Position numbers and translations under genes: made by a program. From Membranipora membranacea (Eukaryota > Bryozoa > Gymnolaemata > Cheilostomatida > Membraniporidae): a stretch of DNA of 64,000 bases. Positions 1-14,754 of the stretch are shown piece after piece. The stretch lies in NCBI GenBank assembly GCA_914767715.1, contig OU612068.1, positions 9,488,001 to 9,552,000 on the forward strand, given 5' to 3'. Position 1 is the first letter of the stretch, and each line of letters opens with the position of its first letter. Under the pieces are notes generated by a model that saw only the letters and a program-made list of their open reading frames with translations, searched no databases and was not told the DNA's origin.

Positions 1-556
1 TTCACCATCAATGAGCAATTTTTCAGCAATCAATTTGGTTTGCAACCATTGTTCATACATTATTCATGTCCAAAGAAACCTTGTAAAAGGGAACAAATGT
101 GACCATCTTCAGGATTTCGGAGGAATGACGATTCATAGAGTTATCATCGAAAACATACAAATGCTAGTGTATTTATAATTCTATGGTTATACTATTCAAT
201 AACATACAAATATAATAAAATATAAATTTATCTGTTACGCTTTGAAACATATTACTGCCCTTATACTTCTTTTGCTCAAAAGTGATTGCGACAGAACCAA
301 GTTTCGGTATCATTCTAGAGTTCTCAGTCTAATTGAGAAAACTGCTCTAATTTCATGAACAGCATGTGGTCTTGGTTCTACTGATTTTCACTCAAAGTTG
401 GGATGATGAGGTACTAAAAGTGTATACAAAATCGTACCTTTTTGGAAACTTGAGGAGTGAGAATGACACCAAAAGCCTGAATCTGTCACGATCACTTTAA
501 ATATAAAAATTGGCTATTTCTTGATGGTGACTTTGTCTTGAGCTTAGCTAACTTAC

Positions 557-3500
557 CACACCAGGGAAAATGAGCTTGAGGCTTTCAGCTGCAGCTTGAG
601 CTTTAGGTTTACCTCCACCTTGACAATCCTCAAAAGTGAAGAGAGATTGCCTGACAGGATTAGAGAATGACACTATGGAATTATCGACGAATGTAATCGT
701 CCGTACTCCCCAGCCCTAAAATGAAAAAAGAGGATGTCATTCTGACTATGCATAAAATATTACAATATCTAGAGATACTGTTACATCAACAATATACTGT
801 TACATCAACAATATACTCAGTGAAAAGTCATCCGACTGTACTCAATTTGCATACACAAAAGGGATAGGTACTACCGATGCCCTAGTCAAAGCCGTGACAT
901 CCTGGAAAATGTCTATGGACAACAAGAAGACCCTATCTGTCCATGCAGTATTCGAAGACTTTTCTAAGGCACTTGATAACATGAGCCCGGATGTATTGGC
1001 AGCTATTATGGACCAGCAGGGCTATGACCAAACAATCATAACTCTGTGTATCGACTATCTCACCAACCGCAAACAGCGTGTGATACACAAACCATCAAGA
1101 TCAGTGTTTAGCGAAAGATCATGCAGCGTGGGGGTACCCCAAGGAACGATATGCGGCCCAGTCCTGTGGAACATATTCATCAAATCCCTGGAATCTTCCG
1201 AGAACATACTGAAGTACGCTGATGATCTAACAATCTATGCCACCATCCCTAAGCTGCTATAATATCTGGTAGACGAGGGGAGAAAATTACCGATAACGCG
1301 ATAATCGCCGCCGAAGCTGAGGCAACTGCAAAGTGGTGTGAGGAACACGGTATGACGCTAAAAACATCTAAGACAAAACACATGCTCGTATCCCTGCGTG
1401 ACAATATCATTCTCAAACAGCCTATCATCATCAATGGTGCTGAGATTGAGCGTGTGCCCAATTTTAAGTTACTTGGTGTCACGCTGGATGAGCATCTGAA
1501 CTTCCATGCACACATATCCTCGATTGTAGAGAGAAGCCACACCAAATGCTACGCACTGCTTCTACTGAAACGCTTCGGCGTCAACACCATAGGACTCTGC
1601 AAATACTATGCTAGCATCATCAGATCGCTTCTGACCTATGCATGTCCGGCTTGGTTCCCGTCAGCCACCCAGTATGACATAGACAGTCTAGAACGTATTC
1701 AGACACGATGTCTAAAAAGCATCTACCCTAATCTAGAACACAACTCAGACAGACTAGCAGCAAGTGGTCTACTGACACTAGAGCAGTACATGAGTGATCT
1801 GAGTAGCGCATACAGCAGCAAGGTGATAGCTGATCCCAACCACCGGTTAGCTGACCTGATTCAACCGAGGCGATCCACTGTACGCAGACACCCAGATGTA
1901 CTGATCAAACGATTCAAAACAGAATCCCTCTATAACACTGTGTTTTATAAATATGGAGTGTAAATTGAAATGACTGGAACCACTGGAATCATCACACTAA
2001 TGTAAAACATGTTCTGATACAAATGTTTTTTCAAACAAACATTTTTGAACGGTTTAATAAAGTTAATATCAATCAAAAATCAAAAACAAGCTAGACAATT
2101 TGACACAATTCCACATTTTTGTTTGACATGACAATGGCAAGAAACTGGCGTTTGTTTTTATTGTATGTGCTATAAATAATTAAATAGGTCACGGTCAAAT
2201 GTTCTCCTGGTTTTACGCAAACAATTACTCTCAATGCAGCTTTTTGGAAAAATTTCATAGACTTTGAATTTGCTTCACAAGCGTGGCCCAAATCTTATTG
2301 CTATATATGAAATGTGAAGTGATTACCCATCATTGCTTTGACATCTAAAGAACTACCTAACTGCACACATCATTAACAGGTTTAGATGAAGTTGTTTTGC
2401 AAAACCATTTGAGGTTCGATTTAAAAATTTTAAATGCACTATTGATTCACTAATTGAAGTTGGGAAGCCATCAATTGGCTATACGTAGTAAAAATATTTG
2501 CAAACATGACATAACTCAAATTTGAGGCTGCAAAAAGAAGATCATTTATCTACACTAAAATAGCAGAGGCCGAATACTTAGTAACATCTACAAATACAAA
2601 TTGTTTCCAACTTTTTCTGCTTTTTGCTAAGGTTTTCCCAGTTTGTTAAAATGCCACAAAAAGATAATTTTTGATTAATTGTATCAAAGGGCTTGGAGTT
2701 ACAGGCTATTTGCTGTTTTAAACTTCCTATGTCAGGAAATGATAAAGCTTCAAATAATTGATTAAATTGTTCTTCACTTATGCAATGGAATTGATATTTT
2801 CAGACTGTAAAAGGTCTTGGGAAAAGTGGTAGGGCCATGGCTGCTTGGCTCTACCTAAAAACCTGATACCACATCCAATAGATCTATAGGATGGAAATAC
2901 AACATCAGAGCATCAATGTGAATTGATGTAAAATTGTCAAGTCATAATCACACTCATCATATGCCAATAATGTGCCAACTTGGGTAGGGATTCGGGGAAA
3001 AAAAGTCGACCAGTGATGAAATGTGTCTGAAGTCAAATGTACTATGACGATCTATGAATAATAAACAATAGATATATAAGATGAGATTGGATGTTGTTTC
3101 CCTATATTCTTCCTGGTTGTGGACCTTAGTCTATATCCTTACCAACAGATTTCTGGCAACGTTACAACCAAGAGTTCCAGCACCGAGGAGAAGGCACTTA
3201 GTCTGAGAGATGGACTCTAAATCTAGAGCAGGTAAAAGCCTCCACCTCATCAGCTTGAGATTTAGGTCGACAGCAGACTCAGCCAGCTGTGACGGATCCA
3301 TTGTCTTACTCATATTCACAAAACGAGGCAGCGGTTTGTTCTGTTGATTTTTCTCCCAGCCCACAACGGTGAAACTCTCTGAAAGAAATGCATATAGCGT
3401 AGAATTACTCTTACGTAGATAGATTTCCATGTGTCACAATCAGCTAAATCGGAAAACAAATTTTTAGGAGTCAATTTACCTCAAATCTAACAACTGTTCA

Positions 3501-6500
3501 TAGGAATGACACTTGCATATGTTAAATCATCTGGCCGTCTGATTCGAGATAAACCAGTTTATTCCAACTGCCTGCATTCCAGTTGCTCCCTTCCATTGGT
3601 CAGGGGTGCTACTCTGAATGCAGGCAAATAAACCAAACTTGGTCTAGAGTCCAGATGCGAGTAAATTAATTTCTGCACCTTTACTGGTGAGGGGAGAAAG
3701 TGAGACTTGAAAGTAAATGCTGTGTCCGATCTCTCGCTGTCCTTTCACTGTTCTGTCTCTCAGTCCCATAAACCTCACTCTACTATCTGACTGTCTAACA
3801 CTGAAACAATAGTACACACACATATATATATATATTATCAAGGAGTTACTCCTTGATATTATCATGTGTAATATAATTACTTTGATTCTGAAACCATAGC
3901 TTACCAGGCAGCCTATATCAAGGACATGGAGTTGGAATCAAAGTATACACTCAGTCTTCCAGTAAATTACATTTGAGACAAAAAACCATGTACTTTTATG
4001 CATAATATGCGGGAGTTATATTCTTTATAAAAATAGGAAGACAAATCCTCAAAACACGATGTTTATTTTAATTATGATTCAGTAAGGATAGCAAAGGTGT
4101 TGGTAGATGTCTAAAAAAGGTCGACTCATCATTCTGAAAGACTAGTAACCATCAATAAAAATATGGTGACATTGTTGATTTAACTATAGCGCCGCAACAA
4201 CACTTTATCTACTGCCCGTAACACTTACAAATATTTTGCGATGAGGAGGAGATAATTTCTCAGTGTCCAGGCTGGATATTGAGGTAGGGTTGAGGCATCA
4301 GTGAACACAAACACTAGTTCACTGAGGCTAGTCTCTCTGACTGACTCATCAGTGAGATGATGTAAGGTTATATCACTGTCTGATGAGGCTATCCTCAGTA
4401 TGAAACATGGTACGCTGTTGGGCTTGAGCTTCGTATCATATAGTTGAGTGATTTGCTCTAACTGGAAAACACAAAATGGCTATAATCAATATTCCTGTCA
4501 CAAACACACATATTTAAATGTATTATAATTTATTGTCATCGGCATATGTGTCTAGACAAATGAGGCCGGGTGGAGAATATGGATTATGATTAAATAAATT
4601 TTACAAAAGGCAATCTATCGGAAAAGCCTGTTTGATAGTCGTAGTATAGTATAAATTGGCAAACAATCCTTCCATGATGAAGATAAATCACAGATTCGCA
4701 AAATTTAAGGACAATTTAGATTTTCCTATGTCTCAACTCACCTTCCAAGACACAAACTTACATAATCTGCATATCTAGGGGATACAAGCATCTTTCTGTG
4801 TATAATTTACAGATCAAGAGTTCGACGTTAATTCCAGCTAACCCAATGATTGGCCTATTTGGTTACAAAACTAAGATCTCACCTGTTTGGAACTGAAGTA
4901 ATCCGCAGCACTGACAACCTCTTTTGTCAGGATTACCGGGATTTTAGGATTGAACACTGGAAATGCAAACCAGTAATGGTAGTGGTATTTCTTCAGATTC
5001 TGTTAAAAAAACAAGAAAAAGCACAATGATGAAGTCCGTCGGAAGTTTAGCTATGAGACTTTGAGAACATTTCTTTGTATCAAATTATGTTGTTGATCTG
5101 CTTGCAAACAATGTGTTTCAGTTCTTTTGTACAACAACATTTTACATCCAGAACTTATTAGCAATTCTAGTTTCTGATAAGGTACAAATTTGAGTTCTGC
5201 ACTTTCAACTGAGGCTGAAGTTTGAATTCTGACAAACAAATGTATTGAAGAATATGGAGAAAACAGGCAGAATATTATCTATGATCAGAAAACTACAAAG
5301 CCACCAGAATGAAAACAGTATATCAGTCTTAACCACTCACAGCGAATGTCAGGATGGTAAATCTATTGAGTAACTTTGGATCTCTCAAAGCATCTCCATT
5401 ACTGATAGCCTCCCAAATCTAAAACACAAGATCATACAATAAACTCCTTAACAGATATTTCATACTGTATTTATAATTACTAGCCTGTGTTGACAAGCTT
5501 CGCTGGTTGGGGGTGGACAATAATCAAAGGATGTTCCCCCATCATCAAAGCTTGTCTGTTCAGACTATGTGACTACAATCCTATCATAGTTGAAATGAAA
5601 ATTGAAATAAAAACCTGTTTTTCAATATGATAAGGTTACAAACAAACTTTATTGCTGATTGAGAACATTGATATTATCGTCAATTCTTATTTTATTCGGA
5701 TCAGTTTTGTTAGAATTCTAATTATAAACATCAGTCATAAATACACTGTAACAAACATGCACAGACCTTTGCTCCTGCATTGGTGATCATCTCTTTCTTA
5801 TCGCAGGTCTTGAATTGATCCACCGTGTTTGTATTGACCAACTCTCCCTGCATCCCAAACTGGCCAGAAGTTCTACTCTGAGGTGCTCTACAATAATAAA
5901 ATTGATCTGGTGGGCAAGCAACAAATGCATTACGACTTATTAGACTACAAGTAATGCTGATAATTTAGAGAAAGTTTGAGCTTGTTACTCATCTTAGTGG
6001 GTATCATAGATTTAAAGCAGAATTGACATGTTTAGGGTCACCATGTATCATTTCAAAGGGCTCAAAAGGTTACACAAACATGTAGGTTCCCAAAGTGCTC
6101 GAAATTTTCTGAAATTTCAAGAATATTTAATTTTGAAGTTGCCCCTCATATACAGTCTCAAAGTCTGCAATGGAGGCAGTGAGATTAGAATGATGAAACC
6201 CATTCACAAGTATTATAAGGGATTTATGACATATAACTCTCTTCTTCTTTTTTATCTCCTCTTGTTCTTCTTTGTGAAGGGGAGATAAACCCTAAGAAGA
6301 CCCCATTAGGACCCAACAGACTTTTAAAGCTCAGACAGAATTTGACTTATTTATGGTGGGTATGGTGCACGCTAGGCCCCTATATTGTTACTCACAGTAT
6401 TCGGAGCATTCCAATGATACAAAAAATGTAATTTCTGCTTGAATAAAATGGTGGGTACTTACTCATTGAATGATGTAAAGTCCACATGGAATAAGCAGGG

Positions 6501-6912
6501 TATTCCTGAAGCGTTGCCTAGAAAATAACAATAAACATATCGTGAAGAAGAGATATGCAATTAACCACTGAACAGAAATTAGAGACCCTCCTAATTTTAC
6601 CAGGAAGGTATCAAAGTCATACTTATGGACACATTCCAATATTCTCTGTCGTTCAAAGATATTACCACATGTTCATGTTAAGCCTGAATTACGAAGACCA
6701 ATACACCATACAGTGTTTAGGCATTTCCCAGAGAGACACAGGATGACGGAGATCAAAGTCAACTTATTGTCCTACTCACTGTTACTGTAGAAGCCATGTA
6801 GAGGTACTGCTTCATCACTCAGTCCGTATTCATCGAGCTTATTTTTAGAGAGAACATGCCAAAATCCTGGGTCTAGTGTGCTTGATAAGGAGACATACTG
6901 TAAATTGGTCAT
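557..6912 (-). CDS. ATG7: ATG7, E1-like autophagy enzyme (N-terminal part; 3' end off the window)
   Basis: ATG7 is the cytosolic E1-like enzyme that activates ATG8 and ATG12 and passes them to ATG3 and ATG10. Eight minus-strand coding exons can be read: 6912-6780 (ATG at 6912), 6517-6463, 5887-5767, 5418-5341, 4999-4883, 4461-4229, 3374-3143 and 715-557. All junctions are GT-AG and in phase, giving about 376 residues. Exons 1-6 give the ATG7-specific N-terminal domain, with segments such as [17 protein letters not shown] and [10 protein letters not shown]. Exon 7 starts the adenylation domain with the nucleotide-binding loop [17 protein letters not shown], and exon 8 continues with [13 protein letters not shown]. 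The exon 7 acceptor is a CAGAGAG run; only the third AG keeps frame. The catalytic cysteine and C-terminus lie beyond position 1. A CAG acceptor just before 6923 indicates an upstream 5' UTR exon. The intron 716-3142 carries an antisense LINE. Confidence 0.93.
815..2087 (+). mobile_element. 5'-truncated LINE (non-LTR retrotransposon), CR1/L2-like
   Basis: A LINE 3' portion lies antisense in an ATG7 intron. It starts within the RT domain near 815, beside a 19-bp tandem repeat (778-815). It ends about 120 bases after the ORF stop in an A-rich tail of repeated ATCAAAAA units. The 5' truncation and A-rich 3' end are typical of target-primed reverse transcription. CR1/L2-like placement rests on the general form of the RT and C-terminal domain and is tentative. 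Confidence 0.75.
822..1963 (+). pseudogene. LINE reverse transcriptase, C-terminal half, frameshifted
   Basis: The first frame (to the stop at 1262) reads [18 protein letters not shown], then [11 protein letters not shown], the [16 protein letters not shown] block and the catalytic [11 protein letters not shown] one- or two-base indel near 1255 moves the rest to another frame, which reads on through [19 protein letters not shown] and the [16 protein letters not shown] block to the stop at 1963. The C-terminal part has the [14 protein letters not shown] region usual in LINE proteins. N-terminal RT blocks and any endonuclease are missing, so this copy is dead. Confidence 0.8.
3837..3857. repeat. 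Perfect short palindrome with AAGGAGT/ACTCCTT arms
   Basis: Ten-base arms ATCAAGGAGT and ACTCCTTGAT are separated by one base, in an ATG7 intron. The same core forms hairpins at 9345-9373, 9599-9636 and 46538-46573, so it appears to be a dispersed hairpin motif. Confidence 0.6.
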
Positions 6913-6923
6913 TTCTTCAAATC

Positions 6924-8610
6924 CTGGCAAAGCCAAAAAAAGAAACATGCGTGAATTAACAGTATGGTTAAATGTTACAGTAGTTGACTAGGGTGCTACT
7001 ACGTAAAAGTCACTGAATCATATGAGAAGTGATATGTGCATTACTGCTAAGATCAGGACATTAAATCCACTGTTTTTTGTGCTGTAGGGACCGCATGAGT
7101 CCCATACAGCACTGGCCACATGTCTCACAAGACCCAAGTGTGGAATCGGACGGAGTACCTAAAATAAAAAATATATCTTAGCACGCAACATGGCCTGCAC
7201 CAACAAACCCTGTACTATGATTTTTTCATAAAACTGGCTTCAGCCCATACAGAACTGGATTTCTTCTGTAATGTCAGTGTAACACTTGTGATCTATCTTG
7301 AGCATTTAGAATGTTATATGAACAACTTGGGAGAACACTGATCAGAACAAAGGAGTCAGAACTGAGGGAGCTTCTATCCTCCCCTCACTCACACATAGCC
7401 TAATGTTAGGAAATACAGTAGTCATATATATGTTACTGTTGTTACTGTGTGTGGCCGTTGGTTCAGTCAACTCTTTGACTGGCCTGAGTGTGACATTTGT
7501 ACTCTATCTATCACTCCTTTCCATTCTGTTGATTAAGACCTTTTCTGGTAATAGAGTCATGGAAACTGCAAGTTAAACAAATTGAGCATTTCTATGTGAT
7601 TGGTAAGCACACAATTTCAGGTAAACCTGGGTGAATCCATAGTGTGTAAGTCTGAGCCAAAACAGTATTCTAAATGCTATAACAATAATTTTATGTTCTT
7701 CACTTCTCCTCCCAAACGTGGTAATAACCTCAACACTTTCTGCAATTTGTTTTACATACTGACTCTCGTGATCTGACTGGGCATGTAGATCACTGATAAA
7801 CTATGCTATCATTACCACAAAGCAGGTGTCGTAATGCTAAGTATGCATCATGCGTGATTTGAATTTGCGCATGTGCAAGAACAATGAGTTTAGTTTAGGT
7901 TCTGATTGCATCTTTGGGAAAGGGAAATGGGATACCCCCTGCATAAACTGTCAATCAAAATCAGCTAATAATGACAAGAGAGGATAACTATCAATAACAA
8001 ATCCGCACGCTTTGGGAAGTATGTCACCAGAGCAGGTAGCCAATCAGATGGCTTCGGAATTCCGAGGCTCAATTTTGCAGAGATCAGCTCATGCCCAGAG
8101 CTGAGCATGCGCAGAATGTTTGTTTTACAATGATGTGTGATTGTTAATATTTACCTGCATCTTATGTTTAATAATGAGGGCGGTGATTCAGGCGGTGATT
8201 GGTCAAAATAAATATTGTAATCCAATGGGATTGACTTTAACAATTTCTTAACTTGGAAAATGAAAATAGTCCTGTTGCTGGCAAGAATCAATGAGAGTGC
8301 AGAAAAGTTGTTGCCTGTGTGAACCTTTTTTTAGTGCCAGTGAAGAAAAATGAACATATAAATACAGTTGGTTGGTGCAGTCTATAGGCGTTGGTGCGGC
8401 TATTACACCATAATTCAGGATACCTCAGAATATAAAACTGGATACATATAGTTTCAGAAACCTTGTTGCAGTCATATAGCTAATACATATTTTATATCTC
8501 ATACTAACTTACTTAGTCCTATTTTATTTACTAGGTTTATCTCCTAGGTTCCTACTCTAACTTATGGGGGCCTTATATATAGATATATATGCATATTAAT
8601 ATATAGGTAT
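6924..8610. other. No gene recognised (flank of ATG7)
   Basis: A+T-rich sequence upstream of ATG7 on its strand. It probably holds the ATG7 promoter and 5' UTR exon, but I could not place them. No convincing coding exon on either strand. Confidence 0.5.
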
Positions 8611-8611
8611 A

Positions 8612-9077
8612 TTGGTCAGACCTGCCCCATGATACTGCAGTTTACTGGGCAGTCGGTGTTAGAGACCCAGCCGGCACAATTGTATGTATATATATCTAAA
8701 CTGTGTTGAAAAGATGTTTACCTTAGAGGCTGAACTACGTCTGCCTAATGTGGCAATCTGTCACGCTATTATATGTTGGAATGGTGCATTTTAGTAGATA
8801 TTGTTACGATATATAAACTGCCTCTGCTACACATCTAACTAGAGGCTTGTATATATAGTAACCATGCGTTTTCTACACAGCAAATTTATACACAATATAT
8901 CATACCTCAGTATATATTTCATTTTAATTACAATTTATTAGATTCAATATCAATTAGCATTTAGGAGGGTGTTTTACTCATAGTGATTCAGTCCACTGTG
9001 GATGTTGAGTAGTAGGCCCATTAGACCAGACCTGCCTCATGAAACTGCAGTTTGCTGGGCAGTCGGTGTTAGAGACC
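8612..9077 (+). repeat. Pair of about 64-bp direct repeats
   Basis: A segment with CAGACCTGCC, CTGCAGTTT and TGGGCAGTCGGTGTTAGAGA occurs at 8612-8676 and again at 9014-9077, with a few differences. The second copy abuts a LINE 3' fragment, so the repeat may be linked to LINE insertion or to a short non-autonomous element. Confidence 0.55.
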
Positions 9078-9084
9078 CCCCTCC

Positions 9085-9500
9085 TCCAACCACCAACTTG
9101 AAGCTGTGCAGAGACGGGCTGCGAGAATGATATGCGGAATCCGGAGGATTGACCATTCTACAAGCACTAAATTTCTCCTCTTCAAGCTGAACATATCAAC
9201 TCTCACAGCGTAGACAATAACAACGCTTGAAAGTCTTTAGCAAGTACCACCACAACAACCCTGCTGTGCTCAGCAATACATCAGCCGTGCCACCCACTCA
9301 TCTGTGCGCAGACACCCTGAGCAATACTTTATCCACCAACACTGATCAAGGAGTTAGAGGAGCTAACTCCTTGCACTGATCACCACCGCCGCTCATTCTT
9401 TATGCGAACTGCGAAGGAATGGAACTTCTTTGCCCTTGATCACCTGCTCCTCAAACCTCCTAGCATCTAGCATTGGCTGTTCTGTTCCTATGGAATACTG
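9085..9500 (+). pseudogene. LINE C-terminal fragment, decayed
   Basis: One frame reads LEAVQRRAARMICGIRRID, the region after the RT domain where LINE proteins have a typical LExxQRRAAR block. It then meets stops and frame changes, with a later HSSVRRHPEQ-like piece resembling [10 protein letters not shown] of the LINE at 815-2087. It is probably an older relic of a related family. A hairpin (9345-9373) interrupts it. Confidence 0.6.
9345..9373. repeat. Hairpin with AAGGAGTTAG/CTAACTCCTT arms
   Basis: Imperfect inverted repeat of about 12-base arms around GAGGAG, lying inside the decayed LINE fragment. Same core as the palindrome at 3837-3857. Confidence 0.5.
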
Positions 9501-9598
9501 ATATTTTGACCTGACACGATGAACCGATTTTTGAACTAAGAAGATCACAGGTAAACTCCAGTAGAGTAGTCGTTGAGGTATTTCAGTGTCAGACCAAT

Positions 9599-9636
9599 GA
9601 CCAAGGAGTAACTCTGAGTAATTCCTTGGACTGGTC
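9599..9636. repeat. Hairpin with GACCAAGGAGT / ATTCCTTGG-GGTC arms
   Basis: Inverted repeat with two mismatches and a short loop, third example of the AAGGAGT-core hairpin in this window. Confidence 0.5.
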
Positions 9637-9639
9637 AGG

Positions 9640-11581
<1,942 letters not shown>

Positions 11582-11631
11582 CCCCCACCCCCATCTGCTA
11601 TGTCAAAGCAAGCACATTACATAATTTTGTG

Positions 11632-12470
11632 GCAGTGTCTTAAATTTAACTTGTGTTATGTCTGCTTAAGTTAGAGAGAGACATGGGGTCAGCAATTATT
11701 GACCTTCTTTACACCAGGAAGCTGCTACTTAAGGCTAACAGCTCAACCTAGTCATGATCTGATGGCGTTGTGTCAGTACCAAAAATGGGCACTCAAGATA
11801 TGTTGTTATATTCTTTGAGCCGCAGAAGTCAGAGGGTACAGATAGATATGAAAACAAGTGCATCCAGTAACCTCCATGGTATTTAGTAATCACAAGCATA
11901 AACAACGAGCAGAGAGACACAGAAGTGATCACTCAAATATATAACAAAGACGGTCATAGAACAACGATACATACTGAGAGTACACAGCATATACTTTAGT
12001 ATAGGATAGTACCAATTCCGTTCCTCACAGCATATACTCTCTTAATGTATATGCAGGACGACAATTTCCGTTCCTCACAGTTGCGTCTAACTTCTGGTGT
12101 TCATTATTTTACCCTGACTGAATCTCACATTCATGTATTGCTTGTTTCAATACTGAGTGCCACAACATTGTGTCCGCATGTCCGTTTAAACAGACTAAGG
12201 GTAAAGACTATGCCTTCACTTACAACTGACAATAGTAATTTATATCACTATGCAATTTATATTGGTTAACTCATGGACAAAACAGAAAACTGACTTAAAA
12301 TGATTGACTTTAAACTATTATATTGTGGATCTATAGCACTTTTTGTACTTTTTGTATTATTGATGAATCTCTACATTTACCTCCCCAGTGTGTCTGTTTT
12401 GGGTGAATTTTTGTCGGTATGAGAAAAATAAAGAACATTGACTGCATATTATTTGCTACCTTTCTGTAAT
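11632..12470 (+). repeat. Diverged copy of the 3'-flank repeat of the ITAM-like array
   Basis: Patches match 18000-19130 and 23090-23620 in order: the AGGAAGCTGC…GCTAACAGCTCAAC stretch, GTTGCGTCTAACTTCTGG, TGTATTGCTTGTTTCAA, and GGTTAACTCATGGACAAAAC. It contains extra sequence not in the other copies. It is likely an old unit of the same array, or a dispersed repeat shared by all three sites. No ORF is preserved between the copies. Confidence 0.6.
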
Positions 12471-12479
12471 CTGTTGATT

Positions 12480-12640
12480 CAATTATATCTGTGTCAGTTC
12501 TTCTCCCTGATTAATTGAGGTAAAGTATCCATATCCACTACAGCGACCACTCATATCAGCTGTACAGCTGCGAAGTGCACATGCAGTATTATAGATGTAC
12601 TCTATAAATTAAATGAGATAACATCTTAGACTTAATAATA
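12480..12640 (-). pseudogene. Relic of ITAM-like gene exon 3
   Basis: Matches 19617-19790 and 23905-24045 in order: ATATCTGTGTC, ATCCATATCC, GCACATGCAGTATTATAGAT and the GAGATAACATC end. The reverse strand of those sites encodes a KMITHLPIGGYG-like start of exon 3. Here the frame is lost. It marks the oldest edge of the array. Confidence 0.5.
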
Positions 12641-12948
12641 AACCTAGACAGGACACTATATGGGGCATTAGCATTGAGGCACTGAGGCACTTAATTTTGG
12701 GCGGTGTAGAAGGTGTAGAACCAATGATGCTATCATTGATTAACTGCCCCCAATCCAGGTTTTTTGTTGATAACTTGATCAATTTTGATCTGATTTGGAG
12801 TTAGAAAATTAATATAGATTTGGCAGCTTGTCGTTAACAGTTTGAAACTAATTATAGGCAAAAGAAATTTTTGAAGAAGAAAATAACATCAGTAACATAA
12901 GATGCTGCTGATTGTAAAGCAATTTTCTAACCCGAAATCCCATCAAGA

Positions 12949-13130
12949 CACCTCAGTGTAATAGTGGATCAGGTTTTGAGATTTCATGAGCATGTACAAT
13001 CAGTGCTTACAACGGCAGCTAGAAGAATGTATATTGTGGCGAATTTTGTGTATTTTAGCTCTTAACCTCTAGTCTAGCCAATACGTTATTCAAAAGCTTT
13101 ATCATGTCCCTCATATCCTATTGTTTACCT
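12949..13130 (+). pseudogene. LINE RT fragment
   Basis: Reads LSVIVDQVLRFHEHVQSVL followed by TTAARRMY, the block after the RT palm in CR1-like LINEs, then runs into stops. Short and isolated. Confidence 0.55.
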
Positions 13131-13361
13131 ATTTTTTTTACTTATATATATATATGTATATATGCCAGTGATAAAAAGGCTATCAGAAAGATTGTTAAAG
13201 ATTGTTCTAAACTTGGTATTGAGTATCACGACAGATTTACACATTCAGAAACTAACTAAAACACTTGCCGTCAAATACATAGAAGACGATGACCATTTCA
13301 TCAATGAATTTTTGAGTCAATGCCCCTCCGGAAGATATCGAACTGTTAAATATAGAGGAAT

Positions 13362-14440
13362 TTGATGCAGATAATTTTATAGATTTTATAGAATTTGATA
13401 CAGAATAGCAGCAGCAATCTTCTGCAGCGCAGGTAACAGCTTTACCTATAGTCTGTCTAACTCATCACTTATTTTGATTGAGCAAAAATGACGTAGAAAC
13501 ATAAGTTAAACAGCATATCATACTTCCCAAGTAATCTATATTCAAAAGTTGGAAATTTCAATTTACAGCGATACTGCACGTCATCGCAATGCTCCGAGGG
13601 TACAAGTATAAATGAATAAATAAAGTTAATATCTATCTATCTATATATCTACCCATGCGATCCACCTGGGGGTTTGAGGGCAGTGTGATCCCCAAACAGG
13701 GTCCGGGATAGAACCCGGCCGCTGATGCTCTGAGAGCGTTTCTAGCCACTAGGAAGGGCTAAACACACATATTTGTCTATATTCTGTCTAACTCATCACA
13801 CATTTTGATTGAGCAAAAATGATATTGAAATGGTGATTGTAAATATAATTCTGATACTTTGGAGCCTAAATCATGGTACTGAACATTTTGTAAATGAATG
13901 TACCTGCACACTGCACTGTCTCATCTCGAAGACTATGAAAACAAATATAGCTATTTTCACTTGGAATCAAACCAAGCATCGTTTTTTTAGGAATATCCAA
14001 GGTTATCGATTAAATACAATGAATTAAAGGATTGTTTGACATAATGCTCTAAATAAATTATATGGTATGAATTCTTCATTTTATAAGACAACTGCTAATC
14101 ACGGGTCACAAAAACCTTGCTGAAATATACCATAATACATACGTAGTGGTTTAATTCTCATCAGTATATAATATCATTAAAGATTTTAGATTACTTGGCA
14201 AGTATGATATGCTGTTTAACTAATATTCCTATGCTTTGTTTCTATTATTATTTATGCATGGTCTTTATTTGTCATTGACTTTGATCGGCAATAATAAAGT
14301 ATATATATACATATATATATATAATCAAAATGAGTGATAGGTTAGACAGAATATACACAAAGCTGTTACCTGTGCTGAAGAAGATTGCTGCTGCTATTCT
14401 GTATCAAATTCTATAAAATCTATAAAATTATCTGCGTCAA
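13362..14440. mobile_element. Foldback/MITE-like element with about 115-bp inverted arms
   Basis: The left arm (13362-13490) and right arm (14324-14440) are inverted copies at roughly 90 percent identity. They include TAATTTTATAGATTTTATAG, AGCAGCAGCAATCTTCT, GTAACAGCTTT and CTGTCTAACTCATCAC on the left. A third partial copy of the inner arm end lies at 13780-13820 in the left-arm orientation, so the interior has also been duplicated. There is no transposase ORF. I could not settle a target duplication. Confidence 0.6.
13650..13775 (-). repeat. tRNA-derived (SINE-like) segment
   Basis: On the minus strand, CCTAGTGGCTAGAAACGC resembles a pol III A box and GGGTTCTATCCCGG a B box, spaced as in a tRNA. 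The cloverleaf is degenerate, so this is a SINE head or tRNA relic, not a functional tRNA gene. It sits inside the foldback element. Confidence 0.45.
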
Positions 14441-14754
14441 AGGGAGATTACTCCAAAAAACACATGCATCATTGCTTTTTCTACCACTGTGAGATTACGG
14501 TTGCATCGTAATAATTATTGGAGACACAATAGGAGCTCTATTGTCCAGTCTAGTGTTGTCTGTTTTATCTATGGTTTATAAGGCCAAAATGTTGTTATTT
14601 TTCATTTGGTCACAACAAACTCCTACGGAAACTTCGATGGAAACGTGTAGTAATAATAACAGTTGCTGCAAAATTTTATGAGCTATGATGCAAATTTATT
14701 TGAAAAGTTGTGTTGGAATTGCTTCTACCTTTTGATTGGAATGAAGCCATAACT

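Noticed and set aside
1249-1545. Minus-strand open frame in the LINE
   Set aside because: Lies opposite the LINE coding sequence, which has clear RT motifs on the plus strand.
13650-13775. Possible functional tRNA
   Set aside because: A and B boxes are visible but the stems do not pair cleanly and it sits within a repeat; treated as SINE-like.
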